A stretch of 64,000 bases of DNA, taken from positions 1-64,000 of the forward strand of contig NZ_BJED01000019.1 in NCBI RefSeq assembly GCF_005405485.1, written 5' to 3'. The notes beneath the pieces are model-generated. The model did no database searches, was not told the DNA's origin, and saw only the letters and a program-made list of their open reading frames with translations. Positions within the stretch are counted from its first letter, which is position 1. Each line of letters starts with the position of its first letter. A program made the translations under genes and the position numbers. Positions 1 to 12,339 of the stretch are shown here, piece by piece. Source of the DNA: Enterococcus hulanensis (GTDB lineage Bacteria > Bacillota > Bacilli > Lactobacillales > Enterococcaceae).

Positions 1-398
1 TTCTCAAGTTCTTGTAGATGGTACATATGCAATCTTTTTTCTACCCCTTCACGACTGTCACACTTTTCTTGGCATGCCTCACAAAGAGTAAGGCACTCTT
101 TATCAAGAAAAATTTGAGAGACCGAATAATTACCACACCATTCACAAGTCATTTCACTTTCTTGTTCTGCTTCATACAAAATATTCTGGACCCGAGAGTT
201 TAGCTTATCTGCTTCAAGCTCAGTAAAGATGGAAAGAGCACCATCTCTTCTTTCAATTTTTTCAATCGTATGCCCTAGTTTTCGTAGCTTCATATCAGCT
301 CTTGCCACTATCGGATACCATCCAGCCCCCATACAATGTCCAAATCGTATAACAGACAGATAATTCAAGTTACTATAGTTGGTTTTATGTTCTGACAT
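1..398 (-). CDS. Zinc-ribbon hypothetical protein (3' end cut by window edge)
   Basis: An open frame starts at ATG 398 and runs leftward off the window edge without a stop, so only the first 132 codons are visible. A strong ribosome binding site (GAAGGGGGG) lies about 7 bases upstream. The visible protein is soluble. It has a Gly/Trp-rich patch near residues 20-28 (CMGAGWYP) and two CxxC pairs (CEWC, then CEAC) about 20 residues apart around residues 85-110, a pattern typical of a treble-clef or zinc-ribbon fold. I do not recognise the family and assign no function. It is divergent from the XRE regulator that starts at 600, with about 200 bases between the two starts. Confidence 0.6.
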   Translation of the reverse strand, partial: MSEHKTNYSNLNYLSVIRFGHCMGAGWYPIVARADMKLRKLGHTIEKIERRDGALSIFTELEADKLNSRVQNILYEAEQESEMTCEWCGNYSVSQIFLDKECLTLCEACQEKCDSREGVEKRLHMYHLQELE

Positions 399-599
399 CA
401 GTTAATCCCCCCTTCTTATTTTCTTTTTAAGAACCATTTCTTAAGAAATCATTCAACTTAATATTGATACTAATCATTATGAGCAAATAATACCACTGAA
501 AAGTGTTCTTTGCAATACTTTTATAAATAAATAGTGCTCTACAAGGTAGTTAAAGTGGCTTGTAAACCACTCTATTCTATTATTAAAGGGATGGTGACT

Positions 600-944
600 A
601 TGGAAGAATACGAATTAAGAAAACTAATTTCGGAAAGAGTAAAATACTTCCGTCTTCAAAAAAAGATGAGCCAAGAAAAATTATCAGAACAGTCTGAACT
701 GGGAGTTAAATACATTAACAAGTTGGAAAATCAAAAATATGATTTAAAAATTGACACTATAGAACAAATCATTAAAGCTCTAGATGTTTCCTATGAAGAG
801 TTTTTCAATTTCAAATTCACTTCAAGCAGTGATGAACTGAAGGAACTTTTGGATACAATTGCGAAATTCGAAAAGGATAAGCAGCTTCTTATTATTGAGT
901 CCATATTGAATCTTTTAAAAACAAATTTTAAAGAATCTGAATGA
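600..944 (+). CDS. XRE-family helix-turn-helix transcriptional regulator
   Basis: This 114-residue protein begins with a canonical XRE/Cro-type helix-turn-helix at about residues 5-65 (RLQKKMSQEKLSEQS, then KYINKLENQKYDLKIDT). The C-terminal 40 residues are short and helical (DELKELLDTIAKFEKDKQLL). I chose ATG 600 over the in-frame ATGs at 534 and 591: an AAAGGG element sits 9 bases before 600, and it abuts 591 directly. It is monocistronic, followed by a strong hairpin terminator. Its target is unknown; the divergent zinc-ribbon gene is the nearest candidate. Confidence 0.8.
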   Translation: MEEYELRKLISERVKYFRLQKKMSQEKLSEQSELGVKYINKLENQKYDLKIDTIEQIIKALDVSYEEFFNFKFTSSSDELKELLDTIAKFEKDKQLLIIESILNLLKTNFKESE

Positions 945-971
945 TCAAACTTGATAAAACAAACCATAAAT

Positions 972-1014
972 AAACAGATTCCCATTTTGATAATTGAGAT
1001 GGGAGTCTGTTTTA
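972..1014 (+). terminator. Hairpin terminator after the XRE regulator
   Basis: The arms AAACAGATTCCCATTT and AGATGGGAGTCTGTTT flank a 9-base loop and are followed by TTTTAAT. It lies 28 bases after the regulator's stop codon. The 325 bases from here to the next start (1340) are AT-rich and I see no gene in them. Confidence 0.75.
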
Positions 1015-1339
1015 ATATACAATTCAAGTTTTTTAGCATGCGTATCTCTCCAACCTTTAAATAGCCATACGTCAATTCAATTAAGTTCAACCCAACGCGT
1101 GTAATCATTGTATGTTTCACTATTCTTGGATATGATATTGTCTTCATTTAGACATTCATCCCACAAAGAGATCTTCTTCAATCATCAATATTGTCAAATA
1201 TTTTTTTATAGATAATAGATTCAAATTTTTGGATCTTCATTACTACACTACGAAAAAATTTCCTTTTCATTTTTTATTAATCCATGTTAAATTATAAATA
1301 TAATTTGATATTTTGACACCCATAAAGGGGGAGAAAATT

Positions 1340-2173
1340 TTGCTTTCAAAAAAACAATTCAAAGCCTTAAAATCACTTATTTCACAGCTGAAAAAAAGTC
1401 ATTCAAAACTACGTTCTGTAGAACCTTACTCTGAAAAAATTGATAAAATTGGAAAGTTGGAATTCTATAAAGAAATGTACAATGACCGCTATGATCGGCT
1501 ATCAGAAATTTCACAAATCTTGAAAAATATTTCACCACTAGTGATAGACTATCCTGTTACTTCATCGATTAAAAAATTACTTTCTGAAATGGATAAAAGG
1601 AAGCCAAGAAGAATATACACGAAGCATTCAGAGTACTCTTCAGAGATTGATTTATATTATAATTCATCTCATTTGCTGCAAATTCAGATATCGGAAACAA
1701 ATGGTTTCTTACCAGGAATAATTTTTGAATTACAAGATATTTGTAAATTACAGGAAAGAGAAGTTGGTCCTTGTGAAGAATTACTGAAAAAAATGGAGTT
1801 ACTCTCAATTGAAAATGATGAACTCAAACAGAGCATTCAACAATTGCAAAAGGAAAATAAGCAATTAAAAACAGAACAACAACCATTGAAAAATGAGGAT
1901 AAAGTTTGTTTCACAAAAAATAAGGCCCATGCAAGAGGTGGTTGTTCATTAACTGATAATCAAATTGAAAGATTACTCAGGATTTTTGCTAGGAGAGGAA
2001 AATACGCCGAAATGAGTTTAAATCAAGCTATTGCATCAATTTCTCAAACACATGGCACATATTATAAAGTAGTGAAACGAGACTATCTTTCTGCAAAAAC
2101 AAGAGAGCGTATAAAAAGAATTGCTGAAGAGAATGACATAATACTACCTCCAGTCGGTAGCATAAAATTGTAG
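1340..2173 (+). CDS. Hypothetical coiled-coil protein with a basic C-terminal domain
   Basis: The frame is open from 1313, but the only convincing ribosome binding site (AAAGGGGGAG, 1324-1333) lies 6 bases before TTG 1340, so I use that TTG start (277 residues). The protein is lysine-rich. The N-terminal third is helical, and a clear heptad coiled coil covers roughly residues 150-185 (LSIENDELKQSIQQLQKENK). A basic C-terminal segment of about 70 residues (DNQIERLLRIFARRGKYAE, then YYKVVKRDYLSAKTRER) resembles a helix-turn-helix or DNA-binding domain by character only. I do not recognise the family. It converges on lacZ. Confidence 0.6.
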   Translation: MLSKKQFKALKSLISQLKKSHSKLRSVEPYSEKIDKIGKLEFYKEMYNDRYDRLSEISQILKNISPLVIDYPVTSSIKKLLSEMDKRKPRRIYTKHSEYSSEIDLYYNSSHLLQIQISETNGFLPGIIFELQDICKLQEREVGPCEELLKKMELLSIENDELKQSIQQLQKENKQLKTEQQPLKNEDKVCFTKNKAHARGGCSLTDNQIERLLRIFARRGKYAEMSLNQAIASISQTHGTYYKVVKRDYLSAKTRERIKRIAEENDIILPPVGSIKL

Positions 2174-2192
2174 AAAATGAACGTATCCATAC

Positions 2193-2253
2193 AAAAAACT
2201 CCCTTCAATCTATCCCGTGGAACTCAGCCACTTTCTAAAATTGCAGGGAGTAT
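2193..2253 (-). terminator. Terminator of the permease-lacZ operon
   Basis: On the minus strand, ACTCCCTGCAAT pairs with ATTGAAGGGAGT around a roughly 35-base loop, followed directly by TTTTTT. It sits 12 bases after the lacZ stop. Confidence 0.65.
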
Positions 2254-2264
2254 TTACTTAATTT

Positions 2265-6847
<4,583 letters not shown>

Positions 6848-6860
6848 TTACACATTGATT

Positions 6861-6875
6861 TTATAGCGCTTTCAT
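6861..6875 (-). promoter_or_regulatory. cre-like CcpA site upstream of the permease-lacZ operon
   Basis: Read on the minus strand this is ATGAAAGCGCTATAA, which matches the cre consensus WTGNAARCGNWWWCA at all positions but one. It lies 38 bases upstream of the permease start, where binding would block transcription. Catabolite repression of the operon by CcpA is therefore likely. Confidence 0.65.
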
Positions 6876-6953
6876 GATATAAAAAATAAGAAATGTTTCC
6901 AAATACTTGTAATAATGTTGACTCTTCATTAATTACTTAAAAGGAGGAATGGA

Positions 6954-7790
6954 ATGTACAGCTCGGTGCCAAACGATATTAGTATTTTAATCAATAATGA
7001 AAATTTAAGCTCAGAGTTCCATATTTGCGAGGTTGGGTATGAGAAATGTCGCTCAACCAAGCCTACGGAGTACGCTCCGATCGATTATTGGGTAATCCAC
7101 TACTGTATCGAAGGTGAAGGCTTTTTCTCGACGCCTTTTTTTCCGGAAAGAAAAATCACCGCTGGCGATTTTTTTATCATTCCTTCGAATTGTAAAAATG
7201 TGTATTATCCCAATCGTGAAGACCCTTGGCAGTACAGATGGGTCGGTTTTACTGGAAAACTAATGGATCAATTTTTTTCTAAACTAAAATTGGACAAATC
7301 TAATTGTGTCATCAGCCACACCTTTGATCATCGGATAGACGTTCTCTTTCAGGATATTTACGAATCGTTTAAACAGGAAAATCTTTTTCGCACGATGGCC
7401 TCTTCCTTCATTCTATTCGATACCATCGACAGAATGAATCTAAAAACAGATGATACGACACAAAGCGAGCACCTCTTTAAAAATATTCTGAACTACATTG
7501 ATGACAATATGTCAGAAAATCTCAGTGTCAATCAAATATCAGAAGCCAACAGCATTGATCGCACGTATCTCTATAAGCTGTTCCAAACCTATAAAGGAAT
7601 CGGGCCCAGCGAGTATATTCAAAATCTGAAGCTTCAAAAGGCCTGCTCCTTACTTCGGAAAAGCTCATTAACAATTACCGAGATCGCCTACGAAACAGGC
7701 TTCTCCTCTTCCTCCTATTTTTCGAAGTTTTTCCATTCAAAACTCGCTATTTCACCATCAACCTATCGGAAGCAATTTATTATTAATTGA
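6954..7790 (+). CDS. AraC-family transcriptional regulator (cupin plus HTH)
   Basis: A 278-residue regulator. An N-terminal AraC-type cupin arm spans about residues 30-140 (YWVIHYCIEGEGFF, KITAGDFFIIPSN). A C-terminal double helix-turn-helix spans about 175-275 (LSVNQISEANSIDRTYLYKL, ITEIAYETGFSSSSYFSKFF). AAGGAGG lies 7 bases before ATG 6954. It is divergent from the permease-lacZ operon across about 130 bases holding the cre site, and is very likely its sugar-responsive activator, as with MelR/MsmR-type AraC proteins. A hairpin terminator follows. Confidence 0.9.
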   Translation: MYSSVPNDISILINNENLSSEFHICEVGYEKCRSTKPTEYAPIDYWVIHYCIEGEGFFSTPFFPERKITAGDFFIIPSNCKNVYYPNREDPWQYRWVGFTGKLMDQFFSKLKLDKSNCVISHTFDHRIDVLFQDIYESFKQENLFRTMASSFILFDTIDRMNLKTDDTTQSEHLFKNILNYIDDNMSENLSVNQISEANSIDRTYLYKLFQTYKGIGPSEYIQNLKLQKACSLLRKSSLTITEIAYETGFSSSSYFSKFFHSKLAISPSTYRKQFIIN

Positions 7791-7799
7791 CTTCATACA

Positions 7800-7832
7800 A
7801 AAAGCTGCGGAAATTCTCCGCAGCTTTTTTCT
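7800..7832 (+). terminator. Terminator of the AraC-family regulator gene
   Basis: AAAGCTGCGG and CCGCAGCTTT form a 10-bp stem with a 7-base loop, followed by TTTCTTTC. It lies about 10 bases after the stop codon. Confidence 0.85.
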
Positions 7833-8090
7833 TTCGAACATATTTAAAAAAAGCATTAATTAACTTGTGGAATCGTACCACTTTTGTAAGGAAAAAGTTA
7901 ATGCTCGCTATCTTGATGATTAGCTTTTTAACCATGAACTAGATAAAATAACCAATTATGGGATAAGTAATAATAAGCCGATCAAGCCAGCGTAGCCAAA
8001 AATTTCTTTTTGGTTTCTGCTTATTATTGATCGTTTGATTCTTTTTACAAATCGATAGTCCTCTTTTCACAATAATTAAAGTGATAACTC

Positions 8091-8594
8091 TTACAAAGAC
8101 CGCACAGCCAAAACGCTGCAGGGCGCATGAGTTAAAACATAATCTGTCGTTGAACCGATAAATACTTTTTCAACTGCACCTTTACCGGTTGCGCCCATGA
8201 CAATCAGATCAATTTCTTGCTCTTTGGCATGATTGATAATCTCATGTTTAGCCACTCCTATTAGAACTCTTTTGTCAATCGGAGTTTTAGCCTCGATTTT
8301 GGTGAAATCTTTCAGCATCCCCTTTGCTTCTATTGTCAGAGCGTTACTAATTCCTCTTACCATCAACGGTTCATGAGAAATTGCGGAAAGATCTATACTA
8401 GTGACTATCGTCAATTCTGCTTTGTTTCTTTTGGCTATTGCGATCGCTTCGTGTGCTGCAAACCTTGACTGCTCTGAACCATCCACTGCAACTAAAATTT
8501 TATTATACTCCGTTGCTAACGATCCATGTAAAGTTAATCTCGATTGCTCTGAGCTATTCACCGCAACGAGTGTTTTGTTGTGTTTAATTGCCAT
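8091..8594 (-). CDS. Universal stress protein (UspA family) with a duplicated N-terminal strand
   Basis: A single UspA domain of about 140 residues ends in the ATP-binding signature G-x2-G-x9-GS (GATGKG, then FIGSTTDYVL). I start it at ATG 8594, 8 bases after AAGGG; GTG 8603 and ATG 8600 are too close to that site. The N-terminus is unusual: the first beta strand appears twice in tandem, as KTLVAVNSSEQSR and then KILVAVDGSEQSR about 24 residues later. The protein is therefore about 25 residues longer than a normal single-domain Usp. It lies 130 bases downstream of the orphan EIIA gene on the same strand and could share its transcript. Confidence 0.88.
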   Translation of the reverse strand: MAIKHNKTLVAVNSSEQSRLTLHGSLATEYNKILVAVDGSEQSRFAAHEAIAIAKRNKAELTIVTSIDLSAISHEPLMVRGISNALTIEAKGMLKDFTKIEAKTPIDKRVLIGVAKHEIINHAKEQEIDLIVMGATGKGAVEKVFIGSTTDYVLTHAPCSVLAVRSL

Positions 8595-8724
8595 CGTCAT
8601 CACCCTTTTTTACTTATCATTCACCAATAAACATTGCTTTTTCTTTGCAGCAGTTCTTTTTAACAGCATCCTTTATTTAGTCTTAAATCCGAGGACATCA
8701 CTTTCTAATAAGTGAATAATTGTC

Positions 8725-9126
8725 TTAGCTAATTAAGCTCTCATTTAAATTAATGATGCCTGATTTTCCCACTTCAACAATATCGTTGAAATCAATTTTT
8801 TTTGATCTCAGTTGGCTGTATGCCAAAACTAGTGGTAAATTCATTCCTGTAATGACTTGATTTTTTTCTCTATGTTCGAGATTTACCAACAATTTTATAA
8901 CAATGCTTGTTGGAGCACCAAAAGCTAGATCACAAAAAATTACTACTCCTTCACCTGTATCAATCCCGTTTATTTTTCTTTCGAGATTTACACTAAATTC
9001 GGAAATATCTTGTCCGGCAAATAGCGTCACTGCATCAAGTTGATTTACTTTTCCCGAAAAAAGCTCGAGAGTGTCTCTCATCCCTTCGGCTAAATTTCCT
9101 TGGCTAATTAACAAAATCCCTTTCAT
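8725..9126 (-). CDS. Orphan mannose-family PTS EIIA-like protein lacking the active-site histidine
   Basis: A 133-residue EIIA-Man fold protein. Its opening MKGILLISQGN aligns with the active openings MIAILVGSHGN (46400-46783) and MEKHILVLTHGD (52886-53278) elsewhere in this window. The phospho-acceptor His is Gln here (Q9). The second signature is also altered: CDLAFGAPTS in place of the DIVGGTPTN / DMFGGSPCN form. AAAGGA lies 10 bases before the ATG. No EIIB, EIIC or EIID gene is adjacent; the downstream neighbour is uspA. By inference it cannot carry phosphate at the normal site and may act as a regulator or binding partner. Confidence 0.82.
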   Translation of the reverse strand: MKGILLISQGNLAEGMRDTLELFSGKVNQLDAVTLFAGQDISEFSVNLERKINGIDTGEGVVIFCDLAFGAPTSIVIKLLVNLEHREKNQVITGMNLPLVLAYSQLRSKKIDFNDIVEVGKSGIINLNESLIS

Positions 9127-9227
9127 CTTAACCGCATCCTTTCTTTCGGCCTATTCTAAATGATAGAATAACAAGCCATGTACCCACGACAAACTTTTAC
9201 AGCAGCAACAATCAAGTGTCTAAATTC

Positions 9228-10349
9228 TCATATACTATAGACAATTATTTTTGAATATCCAGCTGGAGAGTATAGCTTCCCTATTTTATTTTCTGAAGGA
9301 GCTGAGTGCCACATCTGATTGTCACTGGGGCTATCTCCCCAAAAAAAGCCGATATGACAATCGTGATTGCGTTCTGAATAATCGGCTTCAAAATAAATGA
9401 TATCCCCCTTCTTCACTTTATTACTTTTCAACAGCTCCCATACATTATTGAATGAATACGACCGAACTTTTAAATTTAAAGTATTTCTCCAATTATAAGC
9501 ATTCGCTGCTCCGCCCCAATTATCAGAGCTTTTAGTAATTTGAGTTAAATCCCCTCCTGCATTTTGAATCACTTTTGCTACAAATCCAGTACAATTCATG
9601 CCTACTTCAGGAATCATATATTTAGAAGCATCATTAGTACCTAGTTTTATATATGGTGTTCCCAGATAATAACTATCACGTTCATGTTTACTTAGTTCGT
9701 CAATTATGAGCTGTCTATTAATCCCTAAAAAATTTAAATTAGCAGGAGTTGAATCTTTCGTTGTTTCTGTAAACCAAGCAATACCTTCATCTCGCCAGCC
9801 ATCTCTTATTAATGCATCACGTTCACTTATTAATGTTGTGAACTGATGGGCTCCTGAACCTTTTGGATTTCCATTATACAATCTGTATACAGGTTGTCCG
9901 CTTTGAGGCGTTAGCCAAGCAATCCCTTCATACCGCCAACTATAGTTCTTTAAAGTATCTCGTTCCTCTATATTTAGTGTGTAAAAATGCTCTCCTGAAA
10001 TTGTATTAAACAGCCTAAACAATTTCTGACCAGAATTTGTACAATACAGATTGGTTTTCTTATCCTTCCACCCCAATCTCGTTAAGTTATCTCGTTCATA
10101 TGAATTCGTTGTATAAAGAGAATCTCCTGAGTTTGAATTAAAAATATGATAGACCGGAATTCTAGCAGTAATCGCTTTAGTACCCGATGCTTCAATCTCT
10201 GGTTCCGTTGTATCATTCGTTAACTTTTCAATTTCTACTGGCCCAAATTCATCTGTATCAAGTCTAGAAGTCTTCGTAATGAAATTGGGTTTTATAAACA
10301 TTAGAGCTATAATGAGACCCAATAAACACTGCTTATTCTTTTTTGGCAA
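9228..10349 (-). CDS. Secreted protein with three DUF5648 repeats and an NlpC/P60-like C-terminal domain
   Basis: A 373-residue protein. A hydrophobic N-terminal stretch (about residues 8-22) serves as signal or anchor. Three tandem DUF5648-type repeats of about 44 residues follow (residues about 70-200), each with an aromatic F/YNSNSGDSLYT-like start and an ERDxL...GW end. The C-terminal 170 residues carry NCTGFVAKV and HIGFFWGD, fitting the Cys and His of a cysteine peptidase or amidase of the NlpC/P60 (CHAP-like) class. No ATG precedes the fold; TTG 10349 follows AAAGGG at 11 bases. It is the third gene of a cluster with a secreted serine protease, so an extracellular cell-wall role is likely. 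Confidence 0.72.
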   Translation of the reverse strand: MPKKNKQCLLGLIIALMFIKPNFITKTSRLDTDEFGPVEIEKLTNDTTEPEIEASGTKAITARIPVYHIFNSNSGDSLYTTNSYERDNLTRLGWKDKKTNLYCTNSGQKLFRLFNTISGEHFYTLNIEERDTLKNYSWRYEGIAWLTPQSGQPVYRLYNGNPKGSGAHQFTTLISERDALIRDGWRDEGIAWFTETTKDSTPANLNFLGINRQLIIDELSKHERDSYYLGTPYIKLGTNDASKYMIPEVGMNCTGFVAKVIQNAGGDLTQITKSSDNWGGAANAYNWRNTLNLKVRSYSFNNVWELLKSNKVKKGDIIYFEADYSERNHDCHIGFFWGDSPSDNQMWHSAPSENKIGKLYSPAGYSKIIVYSI

Positions 10350-10384
10350 TATAATTTTTTCCCTTTCCGATTAAAACTCCCGTA

Positions 10385-10621
10385 TTAATACCACATTATC
10401 CCTCTAGTTATCTTTTCACCCATCTTTTTCTTATATGGCGGCAGTTTATAACCTAGTTTCAGCAACTCTTCTTTTCTTGCTAAATACCGATAGGCACCAC
10501 ACGAAATAACCACCGTGTGCTCACCAAACGCTGCAATTGTGCCTAATCGAAATACACCGTCAATAGTTTTGACAGCCACCTTTTCATTAATAGTAAGTCT
10601 AGTCGAAGTATTATTTAACAT
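10385..10621 (-). CDS. Small hypothetical protein between two secreted hydrolases
   Basis: A 78-residue basic protein with no signal peptide or membrane segment. The mid-region (VAVKTIDGVFRLGTIAAFGE) looks like a small beta barrel. The in-frame ATG at 10639 sits directly after the protease stop codon without a ribosome site, so I start at ATG 10621, which has AAGGGA 9 bases upstream. It lies between the V8-like protease and the DUF5648 protein in one co-directional cluster. I do not recognise the family. Confidence 0.6.
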   Translation of the reverse strand: MLNNTSTRLTINEKVAVKTIDGVFRLGTIAAFGEHTVVISCGAYRYLARKEELLKLGYKLPPYKKKMGEKITRGIMWY

Positions 10622-10639
10622 ACTTGTCAGTCCCTTCAT

Positions 10640-11605
10640 CTACATCGGAGAGTCTGTCAATAGTTTCAGTTTTGGATTTCTTTCTACACGAAAATGCTTA
10701 TCCAAAATTGGACCATACGTCCCAGGAAAAGAGCTCATATTTTTCAAATCGTTCTTGATCCAATTAATGATTGCTGCGTTTGTTCTAGTACCAAAGTTTT
10801 GACGATCCTGTGCATAAGCGTGGACTGCAACGATTTGATTAGCTGAATTATAGACCGCACTCCCACTTTGTCCTCCAAATGTATCGAGTCGATAATAGAC
10901 ATGATTGGGTGTTACGGATGAAATTTCCCCAGAATTCGTCCACATCGTTTGTAGCGCCTTATCTCCAGGATAGCCAGTACTTGTCACTTTCAAACCGGCT
11001 CTAGCTATACTTGTTAAACCAAACCAACCGGTAGTTATTCCTAATGGACAATCTAATTTAATCATTCCAATATCATATTGGGGATCAAATCTTCTGGTCC
11101 ACCCCAACAAAGAAGCCAGCTTCGAACTGCTTGAATGTCCAAATGGTGCATGGGACCCATTAACACCAGGATATACAGTAACGGATCTCGGCCATTGTTT
11201 TAATTTCTTATTGTAGATTACATGACCTGCTGTTAACACTGTATCGGGCGAGATCATGCTTCCTGAACCAATATAAGTCTCACCACTCCGATAAGTGGCT
11301 GTCACAAAGACGCATGCAGAATAAGGGAAAATTTTAGTATTAATTATTTTTTCTCTATCATCTCTACCAATAGTGGTTTCTTCTTGGATGAAGTAATCCT
11401 TTACGCAGATAGTTTCTTCATTTTGACTTGTTTCAATACCTTTATAGCTAGATGTATCATTGATTGGAAAATTTTTAAATGAAATGATTTCTTCATGATT
11501 AGTAACCAGATCCAATGAAGCTTCCGCATGTATAGCTTCATTGCCAGAAAAGAGAAAAACCACGAAAAAAAAGAATAAAATGGTTGTTTTAATTTTAATG
11601 ACCAT
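10640..11605 (-). CDS. Secreted V8-like glutamyl endopeptidase (S1B serine protease)
   Basis: A 321-residue preproprotein. An N-terminal signal peptide (about residues 3-27, TILFFFFVVFLFSGNEAIHA) is followed by a propeptide of about 65 residues and a trypsin-fold domain. The catalytic triad is visible as AGHVIYN (His), DIGMIKLD (Asp) and GGQSGSAVY (Ser). The HAYAQ segment after the serine matches the Glu-specificity region of the SprE/V8 class. The start is ATG 11605, 8 bases after AAAGGAG. It is the first gene of a three-gene cluster. It resembles the SprE-type secreted proteases of enterococci in layout, but no gelatinase gene is present. Confidence 0.88.
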   Translation of the reverse strand: MVIKIKTTILFFFFVVFLFSGNEAIHAEASLDLVTNHEEIISFKNFPINDTSSYKGIETSQNEETICVKDYFIQEETTIGRDDREKIINTKIFPYSACVFVTATYRSGETYIGSGSMISPDTVLTAGHVIYNKKLKQWPRSVTVYPGVNGSHAPFGHSSSSKLASLLGWTRRFDPQYDIGMIKLDCPLGITTGWFGLTSIARAGLKVTSTGYPGDKALQTMWTNSGEISSVTPNHVYYRLDTFGGQSGSAVYNSANQIVAVHAYAQDRQNFGTRTNAAIINWIKNDLKNMSSFPGTYGPILDKHFRVERNPKLKLLTDSPM

Positions 11606-11800
11606 GCCCAATGCTCCTTTATCATCTGTTTGGCGGGTACTTTAAACTTCTTTCGATGACTTTTACTTTCATATGTTCTCCCCCTTTTCCTTATTACTAG
11701 TGCGTTCGTTTTAAAATCAGGATAAAGAATGAAAAAGAAAACAATGTGCATCAATAAAGCCTTTGTAAAATATAAATATTTATTGGTATACAAACTATAA

Positions 11801-11816
11801 TTTAAAGCGCTTACAT
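11801..11816 (-). promoter_or_regulatory. cre-like palindrome upstream of the V8-like protease
   Basis: The minus strand reads ATGTAAGCGCTTTAAA, one mismatch from the cre consensus and nearly palindromic around GCGC. It lies about 195 bases upstream of the protease start in an otherwise gene-free, AT-rich stretch. This suggests control of the secreted cluster by CcpA, but the distance makes it tentative. Confidence 0.4.
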
Positions 11817-11829
11817 TTATCAAATTTAA

Positions 11830-12254
11830 AAAGAAAAATCTAATTAAATTATTATCTCGTTAAAAATAAACTAATAACAAAACTTAACTAGACATCAAAC
11901 GTTATTTTTGTTAATTCCATAACCTTTAAAACGACGCAAGTTATTTGGTCATTCTGGAAAGAAGCTCTTTATTTTTTGAGATATGTCCGTAAAACTATAA
12001 AGTATTAACTACCATTATGGGGTTATAAGAAAATGGTACTCTTCGCCATAACTGAGGATTCTTCTCTCATAAGTTATTACAAAGTCCTAGCATAAAAGTT
12101 ACCCCAAATGAATTGTTAAATATGTGGTAGATAGATTTGTGTGTGGATAAATTTTGAACCGCAACTTCGCCTGATTTCATCTGATCTTTATCAATTATCT
12201 GTCACTGATTTAGATGCAACTTCAAGACTAGTGTTTCATCTTCTGAAGACAAAA
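11830..12254. other. Intergenic stretch with no recognised gene
   Basis: About 425 AT-rich bases lie between the protease promoter region and the terminator of the arylsulfotransferase gene. Both strands are broken by frequent stops in every frame. I see no gene, RNA or mobile-element signature. Confidence 0.5.
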
Positions 12255-12297
12255 AATTCCCCATTGCTTTCATGTTAATTAAAGCAATGGGGGAAAA
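12255..12297 (-). terminator. Terminator of the arylsulfotransferase operon
   Basis: On the minus strand TTCCCCCATTGCTTT pairs with AAAGCAATGGGGAA around an 11-base loop, followed by TTTTTTG. It lies about 43 bases after the gene's stop codon and is the strongest hairpin in the area. Confidence 0.85.
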
Positions 12298-12339
12298 ATT
12301 CACTTAATCGTTCGTTCAACCATCATAATAATACTATTT

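Noticed and set aside
791-1147. 118-codon minus-strand frame overlapping the XRE gene
   Set aside because: It overlaps a clear helix-turn-helix gene and its terminator and has no ribosome site.
7945-8065. Minus-strand hydrophobic fragment (GYAGLIGLLLLIP)
   Set aside because: There is no ATG, GTG or TTG in frame, and the short frame begins right after a stop. It may be the tail of a lost gene, but I cannot support it. The rest of 7833-8090 shows nothing.
8401-8715. 104-codon plus-strand frame opposite uspA
   Set aside because: It is antisense to the Usp domain with no start signal; the apparent duplication in it only reflects the duplicated Usp strand.
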